A stretch of DNA of 54,365 bases, taken from NCBI RefSeq assembly GCF_001949145.1, contig NW_019091678.1, positions 12,812 to 67,176 of the forward strand. Reading direction: 5' to 3'. A program made the translations under genes and the position numbers. The notes below the pieces were generated by a model that worked only from the letters and a program-made list of their open reading frames with translations, was not told where the DNA came from and did not search any database. Positions 33,070 to 43,979 of the stretch are shown piece by piece. This stretch comes from Acanthaster planci (taxonomy: Eukaryota; Echinodermata; Asteroidea; Valvatida; Acanthasteridae). The number at the start of each line of letters is the position of its first letter. Positions within the stretch are counted from its first letter, which is position 1.

Positions 33070-35485
33070 TGCTACAAGAGATCAAAGTACTGATCACCTT
33101 AACAATGAGCACATCCATTAAACTGGATGTACAATGAGCACCGGCTCACCCAGCAGCTCGTGCTCTGGCTGAAATGGATAAACACAACAGTCATTAAAAA
33201 CCATGCAAAAAGAAGAAAAGACAATACAACATGAGTGTACAACCTGGATTTACTGGTTCTCAGAGGGCATTGGGAGTATTGAGAGAGGTGGAGAAAACGG
33301 ATTAAGTTGTGCTTCCCCAATGACCTTCTTCCAATTATGGTCAATATTGGCTTCCATATCAATGAAGTGGTTAATGATAAACCAGCCATGCAAATTTGGG
33401 CATTCATTCATTACCTTTAGCACCCTGTTCCCTATTATAAGGGAAAAAATTCTACTTTTTCGAAAAAAACTTCTCTAAACAAGTAGTTGGTGATGTCCTC
33501 TTTCATATTAGAAAGAAAAGAGAACAGTGGCTTTGGTTTTTGAGGGAAACTTTTGAGTATAACGGCAGCGTACATGACCTCCCCAAAGACAGCTTTGTGA
33601 TCGCAAATGGTGCACGATATGCAGCAGCAATTTTGACCACATGTCTGGTGTGGACGTCTACAAGTACAAGCTCTACAGACTGTGCACAGTGTTATCGAAT
33701 AGGCCTTTTGTGAATAGGCTGATGCCCATATCCCACTTCACACCTTGGGCATTGGTGTGTAACGGGCACCGTACAACGCTACCGTGCTTGTCTGTGCGAC
33801 ATGACCGGGTTCAGCCACTTTTCTCTATTATGAGCCTGCGATTTGGGTTTATAACAAAAATCCATCCAGTAAAGGGAGGCAGTAATTTTTAAACTTTGCG
33901 GTATCTGGTCCATGATAAACTGAACAAATTTTTGCATTTCTCTCACAAATAGTCCTTTTTCATGATGGAATTTTAAAAAAAATCTATTGAAGGGAAAGGT
34001 TTTACAAGTACAGTGTACATGTAGATTAAAAAAATGGAATGATAGCATTACAACCCCATGTAAACAAAAATGGCAGCAAGTCACACAAAGTAACATATGT
34101 CAGCTACATACATGTACGTGCACATGTACACTGACATGAGACATGGTTCACCATGTTCCCCATACCATAACCATTTAACCACAATGTTAGAGCAAGGAAA
34201 CAGATTAGGCCGGGCCTCGTGCCTACTTACTCACGGTTTCCCTCACGGTTTCCCTCAAAATTTTCCTAAAAACTCAAAACCCTGCCCTCTTTTGACAACA
34301 TTAATCCTACAGAATGATGTCACAGTCATCTCCCAAGGTGAATTCAAAAGTTAAAATGTAGCTCTCCCATCTATTATAGGAACAGAGTCCCCAAATTTAC
34401 AATCCCCAGTTTCAGAAGTATGCGGGCAGTGGACGGAGATCCGGGATATTCAGTCTCATCATGGCCTTAGATTGGACATGCCGCACCTACATGTACATGT
34501 GTACCACGTCACTCTTTTTTGATTTTGGACGGGTGCAGTCTTACTAACGCTACATGACATTACATGGTAAAATGGCAACAGTTAACAAAAATTCCAAAGA
34601 CTCATCAAAAATACCTTTTTCACCACATACATACTAGCTTTCTTACATGTAATTGCCAAAGGTGAACTTTTGGGGCTTCAATGCTACTACACCCTGTATA
34701 TATCGGACTTCGAAATCTGTCAAAATCCAAATGGGGCACAAGACATACAAGTATTGATCAGGAAAAAGTTGTTGGTAGCACTCTCAAACGTCAAAATCAA
34801 CAAGTCTTGTGCCCAGACCACGTATAGGCCAGTCATGCATGTGTCTGGGAGGACCACGCTCGCCCAGAGTTATTGCGGTAGCAAAATCTCGACACACGTA
34901 TTTGAATGGGAGGAAGCATCGAAAAGTTTAAGTGTCGTGCATGTGTCGAGCAAAACCAGTCTGATTTTGTTTGCCTGTAGCAAGTACATGTAGGCTAGTA
35001 CTAGTAGGCCTAGTAGTAGTACATGTAGGTGGTGTTAGGTATTTTTGGTGAGTCTTTGGAACTTTTGAGATACATGTACGTTGTCACTTTACTACTGAAT
35101 ATGTAATGTCGTGGAGCGTTTGCCCTGATCCCATCTAAAAAATGAAAAAGAGGAATACTTACACTCCTCTAAGTGTCACTCTCAGTAGAACATGTACACA
35201 TGGTCAGATTGTACATGCAGGCTACGTAAATACCGCTGAATACTAGCACGACTAGTCCAAGGACATGAAGGAGTCGGACACTTCATCTCACCTGTATAAA
35301 TACAAGAAGTCAATTAATCATATAACTTTCCTGAAGAGAATGTATTTGCGTCATCCCGTCAACCTTTTTATTTGGATTTACAATTAGGGGGCTTACATTT
35401 ACATTGTAGCCTACCTGTGTGCCAGCAAATGTTTCAAACCTTTTAATTAATTCCCGATTTGCGCATGCCGCTGCCAACATTTACC
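33070..35485. other. Non-coding stretch
   Basis: No recognisable gene is present. 34430-34470 resembles the right end of the inverted-repeat element at 23855-24689 (TGCGGGCAGTGGACG...TCTCATCATGGCC). A TAGGCCTAGTAGTAGTA word cluster lies near 35000. Confidence 0.5.
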
Positions 35486-35489
35486 AATA

Positions 35490-35760
35490 GTGCCCTCTAG
35501 TGATAACAAATATAGCGCCCTCTGTTGAATCAATATTTACCGCCCTCTGTTGACGAAATGAGTGGCGCCCTCTATAGAACAAAAAAGTGAGATGGCACAT
35601 TTTTATATAGCGCCCTCTATGGGATAGTAATTGCCATTGTCAACTTACAGGCAACAGCGCCCTCATGATTCCATCGAACCGGGGGGTACTGTTGAGTATG
35701 GCGCCCTCTAGGGAAATGTAAAAAGTTGGCAGAAAAATTCAACAGCCCCCTCTACTGACC
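35490..35760 (+). repeat. Cluster of eight GCGCCCTCT words, CTCF-core-like
   Basis: The words start near 35490 (GTGCCCTCTAGTGA), 35515, 35540, 35565, 35610, 35657, 35701 and 35745 (GCCCCCTCTACTGA), all in the same orientation and spaced 25 to 47 bases. Several match the reverse complement of the CTCF core (SYGCCMYCTRSTGG) at 12-13 of 14 positions. The sequence between the words is not repeated. Relatives elsewhere include 10634, 18041, 25154 and 45937. Confidence 0.8.
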
Positions 35761-35877
35761 TGATCATTGAAATAACCAGCAGTTTTTTAATCGGAGAAAA
35801 CAGAGCACAATTAACGCCCACGGCACTCCCCAAGTTTTCGTCTCTGCTCCGCAGCGCGAGTCGATTCTATGGTTGCA

Positions 35878-36312
35878 CTACCAACAAGTCCGCGCCCAGT
35901 TGCAAAATCAGACCCATAGAGTGCCGCCTACCGACTCTTGGGAAGAGGTTGGCCTCTGTTTTTTCACAGGAAGGAAATTCAACATTAGGGCCAATTCAAT
36001 TTTATGGGGGTTGATTAGCCACAAATTTTTTTTTTGCCTTTCCCCGAAGATACCGCCAAAATAGTTGTAAAACTATGTGCTCAGCTCTGAATGCAGTCGC
36101 CTGCCTCTGTCCAAAATAGGCCCGCAATGTGGCAGCTTTTTCTGAAAGAAATACTGAACTATAGGGACTGTCAGTCCCTAATACGAGATTCAAAGGAATA
36201 TTTCTATGATCCCTTCTGATTATGGCATGTTTTATTGTAAAAACCCCGTGGGATCACAAAATATTAATGAGCTCGCGCTTTTAAATCCAACGATATGGTG
36301 GCATGCACCCTT
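35878..36312 (+). repeat. Dispersed repeat, copy 1 (internally deleted)
   Basis: The copy shares CCAACAAGTCCGCGCCCA, GAGGTTGGCCTCTGTTTTTT, CCTTTCCCCGAAGATAC, GTCCAAAATAGGCCCGCAAT and GGAATATTTCTATGATCCC with the copy at 40085-41040, in the same order and orientation, at roughly 80-85 per cent identity. Relative to copy 2 it lacks about 450 bases between CGCGCCCA and TGCAAAATCAGACC. It has no coding capacity. Confidence 0.85.
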
Positions 36313-36319
36313 TTTAACA

Positions 36320-36930
36320 CTTCAGCTGATCTTTGGTGGAAAAAAATTGTCTTAAGACAAAGAAAATTTACCTGAAATGAGATAACTAATTCAACAATCA
36401 CAATAATTTGCAGGCTTTTCAAAGGCGGACTTAATGATTGCAACTGCTACTGCAAGTCTGTAGTGTTGTGTGGTTGCATGCATTGTCATTGCAAAGTCAC
36501 GCAAAGGGGTCACCCTCTTCAGCCCTCCCCTATAAAAGTCGTAAGGACTGGAAAGAAACCGGCATAACCACAAGAAGTAGATAGCATATGATCTGAAATT
36601 TATCTGTTGCCTCGTTTGCTTTTTTCCAGCCTTGGGGAGGGGGTTAATTGGTTGAAAGTGCCAGGTTGGGAAATTTCTGACAAATTTCTGTATCAACCAT
36701 GCCACTGGGATACAATACCCAAAAACCAGTCAAAAAACAATCAAAGCAATTTTATCTTCAACCATTTTTGTCTTTTTGCCATCGCAATGATCACGCTCAT
36801 ATCCATTCATTTTACAATTTCACCTACGAAATATACCTGAGGTTTAACACTACAAAAGGGAAACAATAGCAAGTGGTGGTTGAAATGAAACAATAGCACT
36901 GCAAGTCTCATTTATTCTGCCGATGCAGCA
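36320..36930. other. Non-coding stretch
   Basis: This is the interval between the dispersed repeat and the Mutator-like pseudogene. No gene or clear inverted repeat marks the transposon's left end. Confidence 0.5.
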
Positions 36931-38060
36931 CGCGTGCAAAACAGAAAATGTTCACTTAATATACATGGAATAAAGAAGACACTTCATAACCAGAATTGCT
37001 CACCACCTGAAAGCATCATGGCACGTTACAGAAAGGACTTGTGTAAGATGAAAAGAACGTGGTTCAAAAAAGGTAGGGCTCAGTCATGTACTCTGATGAA
37101 ACAAAAGGCTGAGGTTTCAGCATCCTATATCTGGCCTACAAATGAACACTTGCATCTAGCCTTGCCAATGGATAAGGGGGGATTTTTCAGTCATCAATTA
37201 GGTATAGTGACGCAAAAAAACTGTGATGGTACTGCGACCAAACGTGGAAAAAATAATGCCCATCAGCGAACTGCAGAAAGAAGGGGCAGACAACTTCAAG
37301 GGTACCGATTTGTTGATATCAGCACTACAGTTGACACTACTGTTCAAGCTATGCTGGCCGGGACCATCAGTGTCAAAAGCCTGCTTGTGATGGCCGGCCT
37401 GAGTTACTGGCAGAGAAGGAAGCACATCAGGGCATTCCTGTTTCAGAAGTGCTGGCATGCAAAAGTGTCACTTCTCAATGGGAAGAAGGAAGCTATACTC
37501 TGAGATACCTTGTCAAGCCGGTAGAGGTCGAAGGACAGCTACTCCAAACTTGGCCGTCAAGGTTGGATTCCTCAACGCGGGTACTGCAGCAATCGGGGCA
37601 AGAAGACTCTTGACAGCCATGGGTACAACTCTTCCTTCAATAAGTGGACTGCAGAAAATAGCAAGTAAATGTGGGGACATTATTATCAGTGAAAATGTTG
37701 GAAATATGGCTGACAAAAGGAAACTGGTTAAAGACATTCAACAGTTACAGGGCTTTGATAGGGACAGGTCCATTGCTGTAGAATTAGATAGGTAATACAA
37801 CAACCCCTCAGAAACTGCCGGAAGAAAACACCATTTGTGCCGGCAACACAAACTAGGGATGTAGTATGCGAGAATGTATAAGCACCAAGAAATGGTGATA
37901 ATGTTCCACCATGAGAGTAAACTTTGTAAATGCTCCAATCAAATGTCACACAAATACAGCAAGAAATGAGTAAGCACATGTTCTGAGCACAAAGATTCAT
38001 GCAGTGCTACACACCCAGAAATTTACAACATGGGGGACGAAAGAGAGGGGGAAATCAGTG

Positions 38061-38376
38061 NNNNNNNNNNNNNNNNNNNNNNNNNNNNNNNNNNNNNNNN
38101 NNNNNNNNNNNNNNNNNNNNNNNNNNNNNNNNNNNNNNNNNNNNNNNNNNNNNNNNNNNNNNNNNNNNNNNNNNNNNNNNNNNNNNNNNNNNNNNNNNNN
38201 NNNNNNNNNNNNNNNNNNNNNNNNNNNNNNNNNNNNNNNNNNNNNNNNNNNNNNNNNNNNNNNNNNNNNNNNNNNNNNNNNNNNNNNNNNNNNNNNNNNN
38301 NNNNNNNNNNNNNNNNNNNNNNNNNNNNNNNNNNNNNNNNNNNNNNNNNNNNNNNNNNNNNNNNNNNNNNNNNNNN
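38061..38376. other. Assembly gap (316 N) inside the transposase pseudogene
   Basis: The bases are undetermined. The right edge is a (GGGA)n simple repeat (38377-38433), which probably caused the gap. Confidence 1.
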
Positions 38377-38433
38377 GAAGGGAGGGGGGAGGGAGGGAGT
38401 GAGGGAGGAGGGAGGGAGGGAGGGAGGGAGGGA
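38377..38433 (+). repeat. (GGGA)n purine tract
   Basis: The tract consists of GGGAGGGAGG-type units directly beside the gap. It interrupts the transposase reading frame. Confidence 0.95.
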
Positions 38434-39119
38434 GTGCAGGCAAAGGCAGCAGCAATTCTAAAGAAATGTGGCAGAAACTTGGCTCATTTACAGGAAAAGG
38501 CCGTCAAAGCAGCATCAACATTTCCAGAATGTTACCAGGGCCATCATCACCTCCGCAAGCGGTGGTCCTTGTTTTGTAACAGTGATTATGGATTTCCCTA
38601 CCTTCCTGTTCATGCCAGGTGAAAACTGAATAGGCTAGAGTCTGATAAGACACTGCTCTTACTGAAAATTCAAAAAAGACTGGGTCACGTAGCAATTCAA
38701 AAGACCTGATACAGTACGACAACACAAGAAGTGGAGTTCATGAACCACGCATTGTCAACGACAAATCCCAAAGGAGCACTAACCTTTTCCAGAAATGCCC
38801 CCTCATGAGACCACAGTGCAATTCATCTTGTCAACAATTGGCATGTCAACTCAATCATCGTGAAGTGCAAAGCTGCAGGATGTCCTGTTTTGCCTGGCTC
38901 TCCAGCTGCCAAAAATTTTGCTGAAATCAACAGAAAACAACAGTATCATGCAAAATGGGCTAAGAGTATGCATTACAAAATTCTGTTTCATTGCTATTTT
39001 ATTCTGCCCAATCATCCACTGAAATGCCTTGAATCTGTAAGTGTAGGGCCAAACGATATCACTTGTACAACTCCTTCTTGTACAAGAAGGGGCAACTTGA
39101 ACCAAAGTCATTAAACCCT

Positions 39120-40080
39120 CCAGCTGTAGTTTGGCAACTGATATGGAGTGAGCACAATTACAGCATAGCTTTAATGTCAAGTGACTTACCAGAACAACAC
39201 ACGAGTGTTACCCAGTAAGGTTAAGAGCTATTACAGCTATCAAATGCATGTAGTTCAAACTAAATCTTATATGTTAAAGTAGACAAGCCTTGTATGAGCC
39301 ATGGCCCAAGCACAGGTGCTGTGCGTGGCACACTGTTCTTACCACCAAGTAAGAGATGCTTATATTTCACGCACAAGGAGTTGTGGCATACGTAATTGAC
39401 ATCATAGTCCTTGGGAAGCTCCAGGCTCTCAGTGTTACAATGTAAACCAACCTGTATGTGCACACACATCCGTGCAAGAATTTGAGCCAGGCATGGCAAC
39501 ATGCAGGATGCCATACTTCCTCTGTGCATAGCCTTTCCACAGCTTGCACATTTTCCCCTCAGTCTGCACTTCTACTTTTCTTAAATTTTTCCCTTTAACT
39601 GAAGCTTTCCAAAGGGAATCCATTTTCACCATTAATTCCCGCGCACGAGGTCAACCTGAACTTGCCTGTTCTGCCATTGGATAAAAGTCTTATCAAGGTT
39701 ATCTTTTCTTCAAAGAGATCCACGGGCCAAGTATAGCAGTTCAAAACCAAGAGACTGAGTTTTTATACATTTGACTGTCGTTATTAGAATAAACTAGATG
39801 TAATTAATGTTACCTTTGGACAGATTAGTACAGCCACACTCGCTGCATGTGCAGATAGCTGGCATGGCAGCTGCTTAATTTACATGGACGTAGACATGGT
39901 AGAGAAACAGCAAGAGCCCTGAGTGAGAGAGAGGGCGTAACAATACATAATAAGCCCACAGATGAGCCAAAACTACCGGATAATATAGTGTGATTTCTGT
40001 TATCATTACTGTGTCTGTGTGAGATTTCTGAACTAAAGCATACCGACTTCCCACGACCAAATCACTGACCAAGGATAAGA
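39120..40080. other. Stretch without an assignable gene
   Basis: Overlapping minus-strand frames between 39260 and 39632 include KMCKLWKGYAQRKYGILHV followed in another frame by YDVNYVCHNSLCVKYKHLL. The Cys and His residues hint at a decayed zinc-binding protein, but I cannot name a family. Otherwise nothing is recognisable. Confidence 0.35.
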
Positions 40081-40084
40081 ACGC

Positions 40085-41040
40085 TAGGCGCCGCCATCTT
40101 GTCTGGACAGGTTGCACGTGCACGACACCAACAAGTCCGCGCCCATATAGGGGTGTACCCTCGCAAAAAGGCTCAAATATGTCCGCCGAGCTCATTAATA
40201 AAGGTTCAAAATATTCTATATTAGAGAGTCCCGAGAACCATGAAATTGAGGAATTGGAGAAATATGGCACTGAACCTCTGGCCCGGACTTTGGGCTTCCA
40301 ATTTTGAGCAATTTGGGTGCAGTCGGGTCCGAAAGTGGCACTATTTGGCTGTTTTGCAGAGGGATGTTTTTCAAAATGGCTAATTTTCTGGGCAGGGACA
40401 TTTTCTTCATTTTAGGGGTGGTCTGCTTCTGGTGAAAATTTCTCAAAAATTCATCGGTCAACCCCCCGAAAATTGAAAGGAAAATGAAAGGGGACATGTC
40501 GATCATCGTGTTTCTGTGCAGCCTAGACACCTGTGGGAGTTGTGAGTGTTTTTAAAATAATTGCGAACTGTGGGGATTTATCATTGCTGTCTATTTAATT
40601 GTAGCGGTGCACCCATAGAAAACAGTGCAAAATCAGACCGAAAGAGCGCCACCTGTCGACTCTCGGGAAAAGGTTGGCCTCTGTTTTTTCATCGAAAATT
40701 CAACATCAGGGCAAGAAGATCACTTTTCAATTTATGGGGGTTAGCCACAATTTTTTTTTATTCGCCTTTCCCCGAAGATACCCCTAAAATTGTTGTAAAA
40801 CTATGCGCTCAGCTCTGAGTGTAGCCGCCCGCCTCTGTCCAAAATAGGCCCGCAATTTGGGGATTTTTGTGAAAGAAATGCCCTGAACTAGAGACTGTCA
40901 GCCCCAAATTCGGGATTCATAGGAATATTTCTATGATCCCTCCAGATTATGGCTTGCTTTATTGCAAATAAACCTCGTGGGATAAAAAAATAATGAGTTC
41001 GCGCGTAGAAATCCAATGATTATGGTGGTCTGCACCCCTA
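40085..41040 (+). repeat. Dispersed repeat, copy 2 (longer form)
   Basis: This is the same family as 35878-36312. It starts near GGCGCCGCCATCTTGTC, shares ACCAACAAGTCCGCGCCCA, then has about 450 bases absent from copy 1, then rejoins at TGCAAAATCAGACC and ends near GGTGGTCTGCACCCC. The extra segment includes CCTCTGGCCCGGACTTTGGG and shows no coding. Confidence 0.85.
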
Positions 41041-41049
41041 TATTTTTTC

Positions 41050-41825
41050 TTCTTTGCGAGAGCTGCAACAGCACCTATTACTGCACTGCCTCAACAATTT
41101 TTGCGGGAGCTCACGGATCTCTAACTCCCAAACATGTCAGGTCGCACTCGAGACTATCGTTACCTAACACATCCTCCTAAGTGTCTGACAAGATTTCCTA
41201 AGATTCCAGTGAAACAAAGCAGGGGGTCCTCTCGGTCTCATTTCTTGCTTCATAATAGACCGATGAGATAGATATGGAACAATGATAGCAGACTGAGGAT
41301 ACAAAGTTGTTTTCTGTCAGCTGATTACCACAATAAAGCTGGTCTAGTCCCATGACTCTACAACGTGTGTCTGCGATTTTGCGAACCCAGGAGGGGGGCT
41401 GTGGAATCACCGCACGGATTCTGGAACATAAATTTAACTACAGAGAAAAACTTGTTTGCCTTATATTGAAAGGCTTCCATCAACTAATTCACACTTTCAT
41501 TTTATCAACAGTGAAAGAATAGCCCAAGCTCCAGAAGCAAACTTTTAAAAAAGCTAACAAACACATTCTACTATCGAGTATTCAGAAGTTATTTAAATTA
41601 TAGCTAAACCTATTTTTGTTGATCAAAATAGGCCTGCTATCATACTTGTGCGTCTCAAAAATGCACACTGCACTCGTGCGGCGGGATGCTTGTCTTTGTT
41701 CAGATCATTTTCACAAAGGGGAACGACATTAAGAAATAAACACTGAGGATCGGCTCCCAGTGTTCAATATATGTTGCTATTATTCAAATCAGACATCTGA
41801 CTGACATAAGGAAGCCCGACTAAAA
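41050..41825. other. Non-coding stretch
   Basis: No gene is seen. It might include the lost 5' part of the retroelement that follows. Confidence 0.5.
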
Positions 41826-41829
41826 ACCT

Positions 41830-43950
41830 GGTACAAACTTCGAAGACAACCACCAAGCCCCATATCCAGATGGGACACGTGGGAGTATGAGCTTGCTGAC
41901 CTACCAAATAAAAGGTTCGATTACCAAGGTGTTACACACCACCTGAAGTTGATACCAAGGCGACCAACCGAGAAATCCACATTTTCAGTGATGACACAGA
42001 AAGAGTCTGTGGCTCGGTTGACTAACTGCGCACTGAAGATCACAAAGAAGCATCCATACAAGTTTCATCCTCTCACGTTCCATGCGGCAACTTTCCATCC
42101 CAAGGTTGGAACTCAAGTTCCGCTGCACTGGTCGACGCACAGTTGACAGATTTGCTCAGAAAGGAGTTGACCCGTCCCATCCAGAAGATTTACCTGTGGA
42201 GTGATTCCACTACAGTACTTCGTTGGCTGAAGTCCGACTCTTGAAGATACAAGGTGTTTGCCGGGACACGAGTAGCAGAGCTACAGTCCCTAAGCAGTGC
42301 AGAGAACTAGCGTTATGTCATCACAGCCAACAACGGCGCTGATGACATCACTCGGGGTAAGGCTGTGGCCGAGCTGTCTAATGAACCAAGATGGAGAAAT
42401 GGCCCACCTTTTCTGTCCTTAACTCCTCATCGCTAGCAAGCAAGCCAATTGGTTGATGAACCAGAGCGTAACTATGCGAGAGTCCCAGTTGCCAAACCCA
42501 GAACTGTACTACAGCTGGAATGATCTCATCTGGGCTGCCAAAGAGCTTCGTGACACAGCAGCAAATGCTGACATATCTCCTTCAACATTGGTCGAGAGGG
42601 AAGAAGTTATCGTGACCAAACTTTTGCTTCAGATACAACTAGAGTGCTTCCCCCAGGAAGTTCATGCTCTGATGCAAAGCAAGAAGTTGCCTTCTGGGAG
42701 CAGATTATGATAAAACTTCTATGATGAAACTTAGAATGATCAGAGTGGGAGGGCGATATCGAGGACCTCCCACAAGAAGTTAAGCACCCAATCATTCTTG
42801 ACCAGAAGCATCATATCACCAAGCTTGTCATCCGATACTACGATCAGCGACTCCTTCATCCTGGGGCTGAACGTGTTCTCGCAGAAATGCGACGGAAATT
42901 CTGGATCCTGGGAGGCCGAGAGGCAATTCGTCAGCACCAGCACTCGTGCAACGATTGCTGCAAGTTGCGCGGTAAACTAGCAATTTCAGATGGCAGACCT
43001 GCACCCTTCCAGTCTCAAGCGGGCCTTTTTCTCAACGGGCGTTGATTGCTTTCCGCCAATGACGGTTAAGATTGATCAACGTACAGAGAAGAGATGGGGA
43101 GTCATGCTTCGGTGCATGATCACACGTGCTATACACTTGGATTTGCTGGAGAGCTTGACACAGATGCATTCCTGATGGCCTGTCGCTGTTTCACCTCCCT
43201 GAGAGGTAAACGTTATGAAATCCTGTCTGACTGTGGGACCAATTTCAATGGTGCAGAAGCAGAACTGCGAAGTGCCTTTGCTTCCATGGCTCCAGATCTC
43301 AGCCAAGAGCTTTCCAACCAAAAGGTGCGAGTCCAGTTTAACCCGCCTAATGCTCCCCACTCTGGCGGCTCCTGGGAGAAGTCGGTCAAGGCTGGACTAA
43401 AAGCTGCTTTGGGAGACCAGTCGGTCACAGAACCAGTACTTCAAACCGTCCTAGCTGAAGTGTAGGGGATTCTAATCAACTCAAAACCCTTAGGTTACGT
43501 CTCATCAAATGCCGCTGATGTTGATCCGATTACCCCAAACATGCTTCTGATGGGGCTGCTAGCTCCTACCCTTCCACAGGTCGTCTACACCTCCAAAGAA
43601 TCCATGGGGCGACGACGATGGCGCCATAGTCAGGTACTTGCTTACCATTTCTGGGCTCACTTCATCAAATCCTACCTTCCCAGTCTACAGAGTCGGCAAA
43701 AGTGGCAGACTGAATCCAGAGACCTGGCATGTGGAGACGTCGTCATGGTCGTCGACCCCCAGCTAGTTAAAGAGCTCAGTGGCCAGTGAGGAAGTTGTGT
43801 GGGACACATCCTGGAACCGATGGACGTGTGAGAGCGGTCGAGGTCCGAGTCCATGACAAGGTGTACACGTCGCCCGCCTGGTCCGTCTGCCAGAATGCAA
43901 GGAAAGAGGACAATTAACTGCCCCTCTGAGGACCACCCAGAGACTGAACA
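41830..43950 (+). pseudogene. BEL/Pao LTR retrotransposon remnant: RNase H end and integrase
   Basis: Coding similarity runs across several frames. An RLEL motif is followed in the next frame by AALVDAQLTDLLRKELTRP (about 42120-42175). Then come the RNase H motif WSDSTTVLRWLKSDS, VFAGTRVAELQSLS and ADDITRGKAVAEL (to about 42375). Next is an H2C2 zinc-binding region (ILDPKHHIT...LLHPGAERVLAEMR, HQHSCNDCCKLRGK; the first part reads as ILDQKHHIT in this copy). The integrase core has EILSDCGTNFNGAEAELR (second catalytic Asp), then PPNAPHSGGSWEKSVKAGL with the catalytic Glu. A Pao-specific C-terminus follows (GRRRWRHSQVLAYHFWAHFI, about 43604-43670). Reverse transcriptase, protease and gag are missing, and LTRs were not identified. 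Multiple stops and frameshifts show that it is inactive. Confidence 0.85.
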
Positions 43951-43979
43951 TTAACGGAAATGCAACTGGCATGTAAGTG

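Larger units (their letters stand above)
36934..39114 (+). pseudogene. Mutator-like DNA transposase pseudogene
   Basis: The first frame (36934-37503) holds a basic N-terminus, then RGRQLQGYRFVDISTTVDTT and a region where Cys pairs are expected. A frameshift leads to 37457-37795, with NLAVKVGFLNAGTAAIGARR, then LPSISGLQKIASKCGDIII, then ending SIAVELDR and a stop just before YNNP. That VE-x-D-x-YN block probably holds the first catalytic Asp. Past the stop the same frame continues MVIMFHHESKLCKC...CSEHKDSC. After the assembly gap it resumes with AKAAAILKKCGRNL, CYQGHHHLRKRWSLFC, FMNHALSTTNPKG...FSRNAPS and AAKNFAEINRKQQYHAKW. The layout matches invertebrate proteins with the Mutator-like transposase domain. 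At least four stops and one frameshift show that it is dead. Its terminal inverted repeats were not found. Confidence 0.7.

Noticed and set aside
38399-38433. Gly/Arg/Glu-rich and Pro/Leu/Ser-rich ORFs next to the second gap
   Set aside because: They are produced by the GGGA simple repeat and the gap; the real similarity here is to the transposase on the plus strand in another frame.
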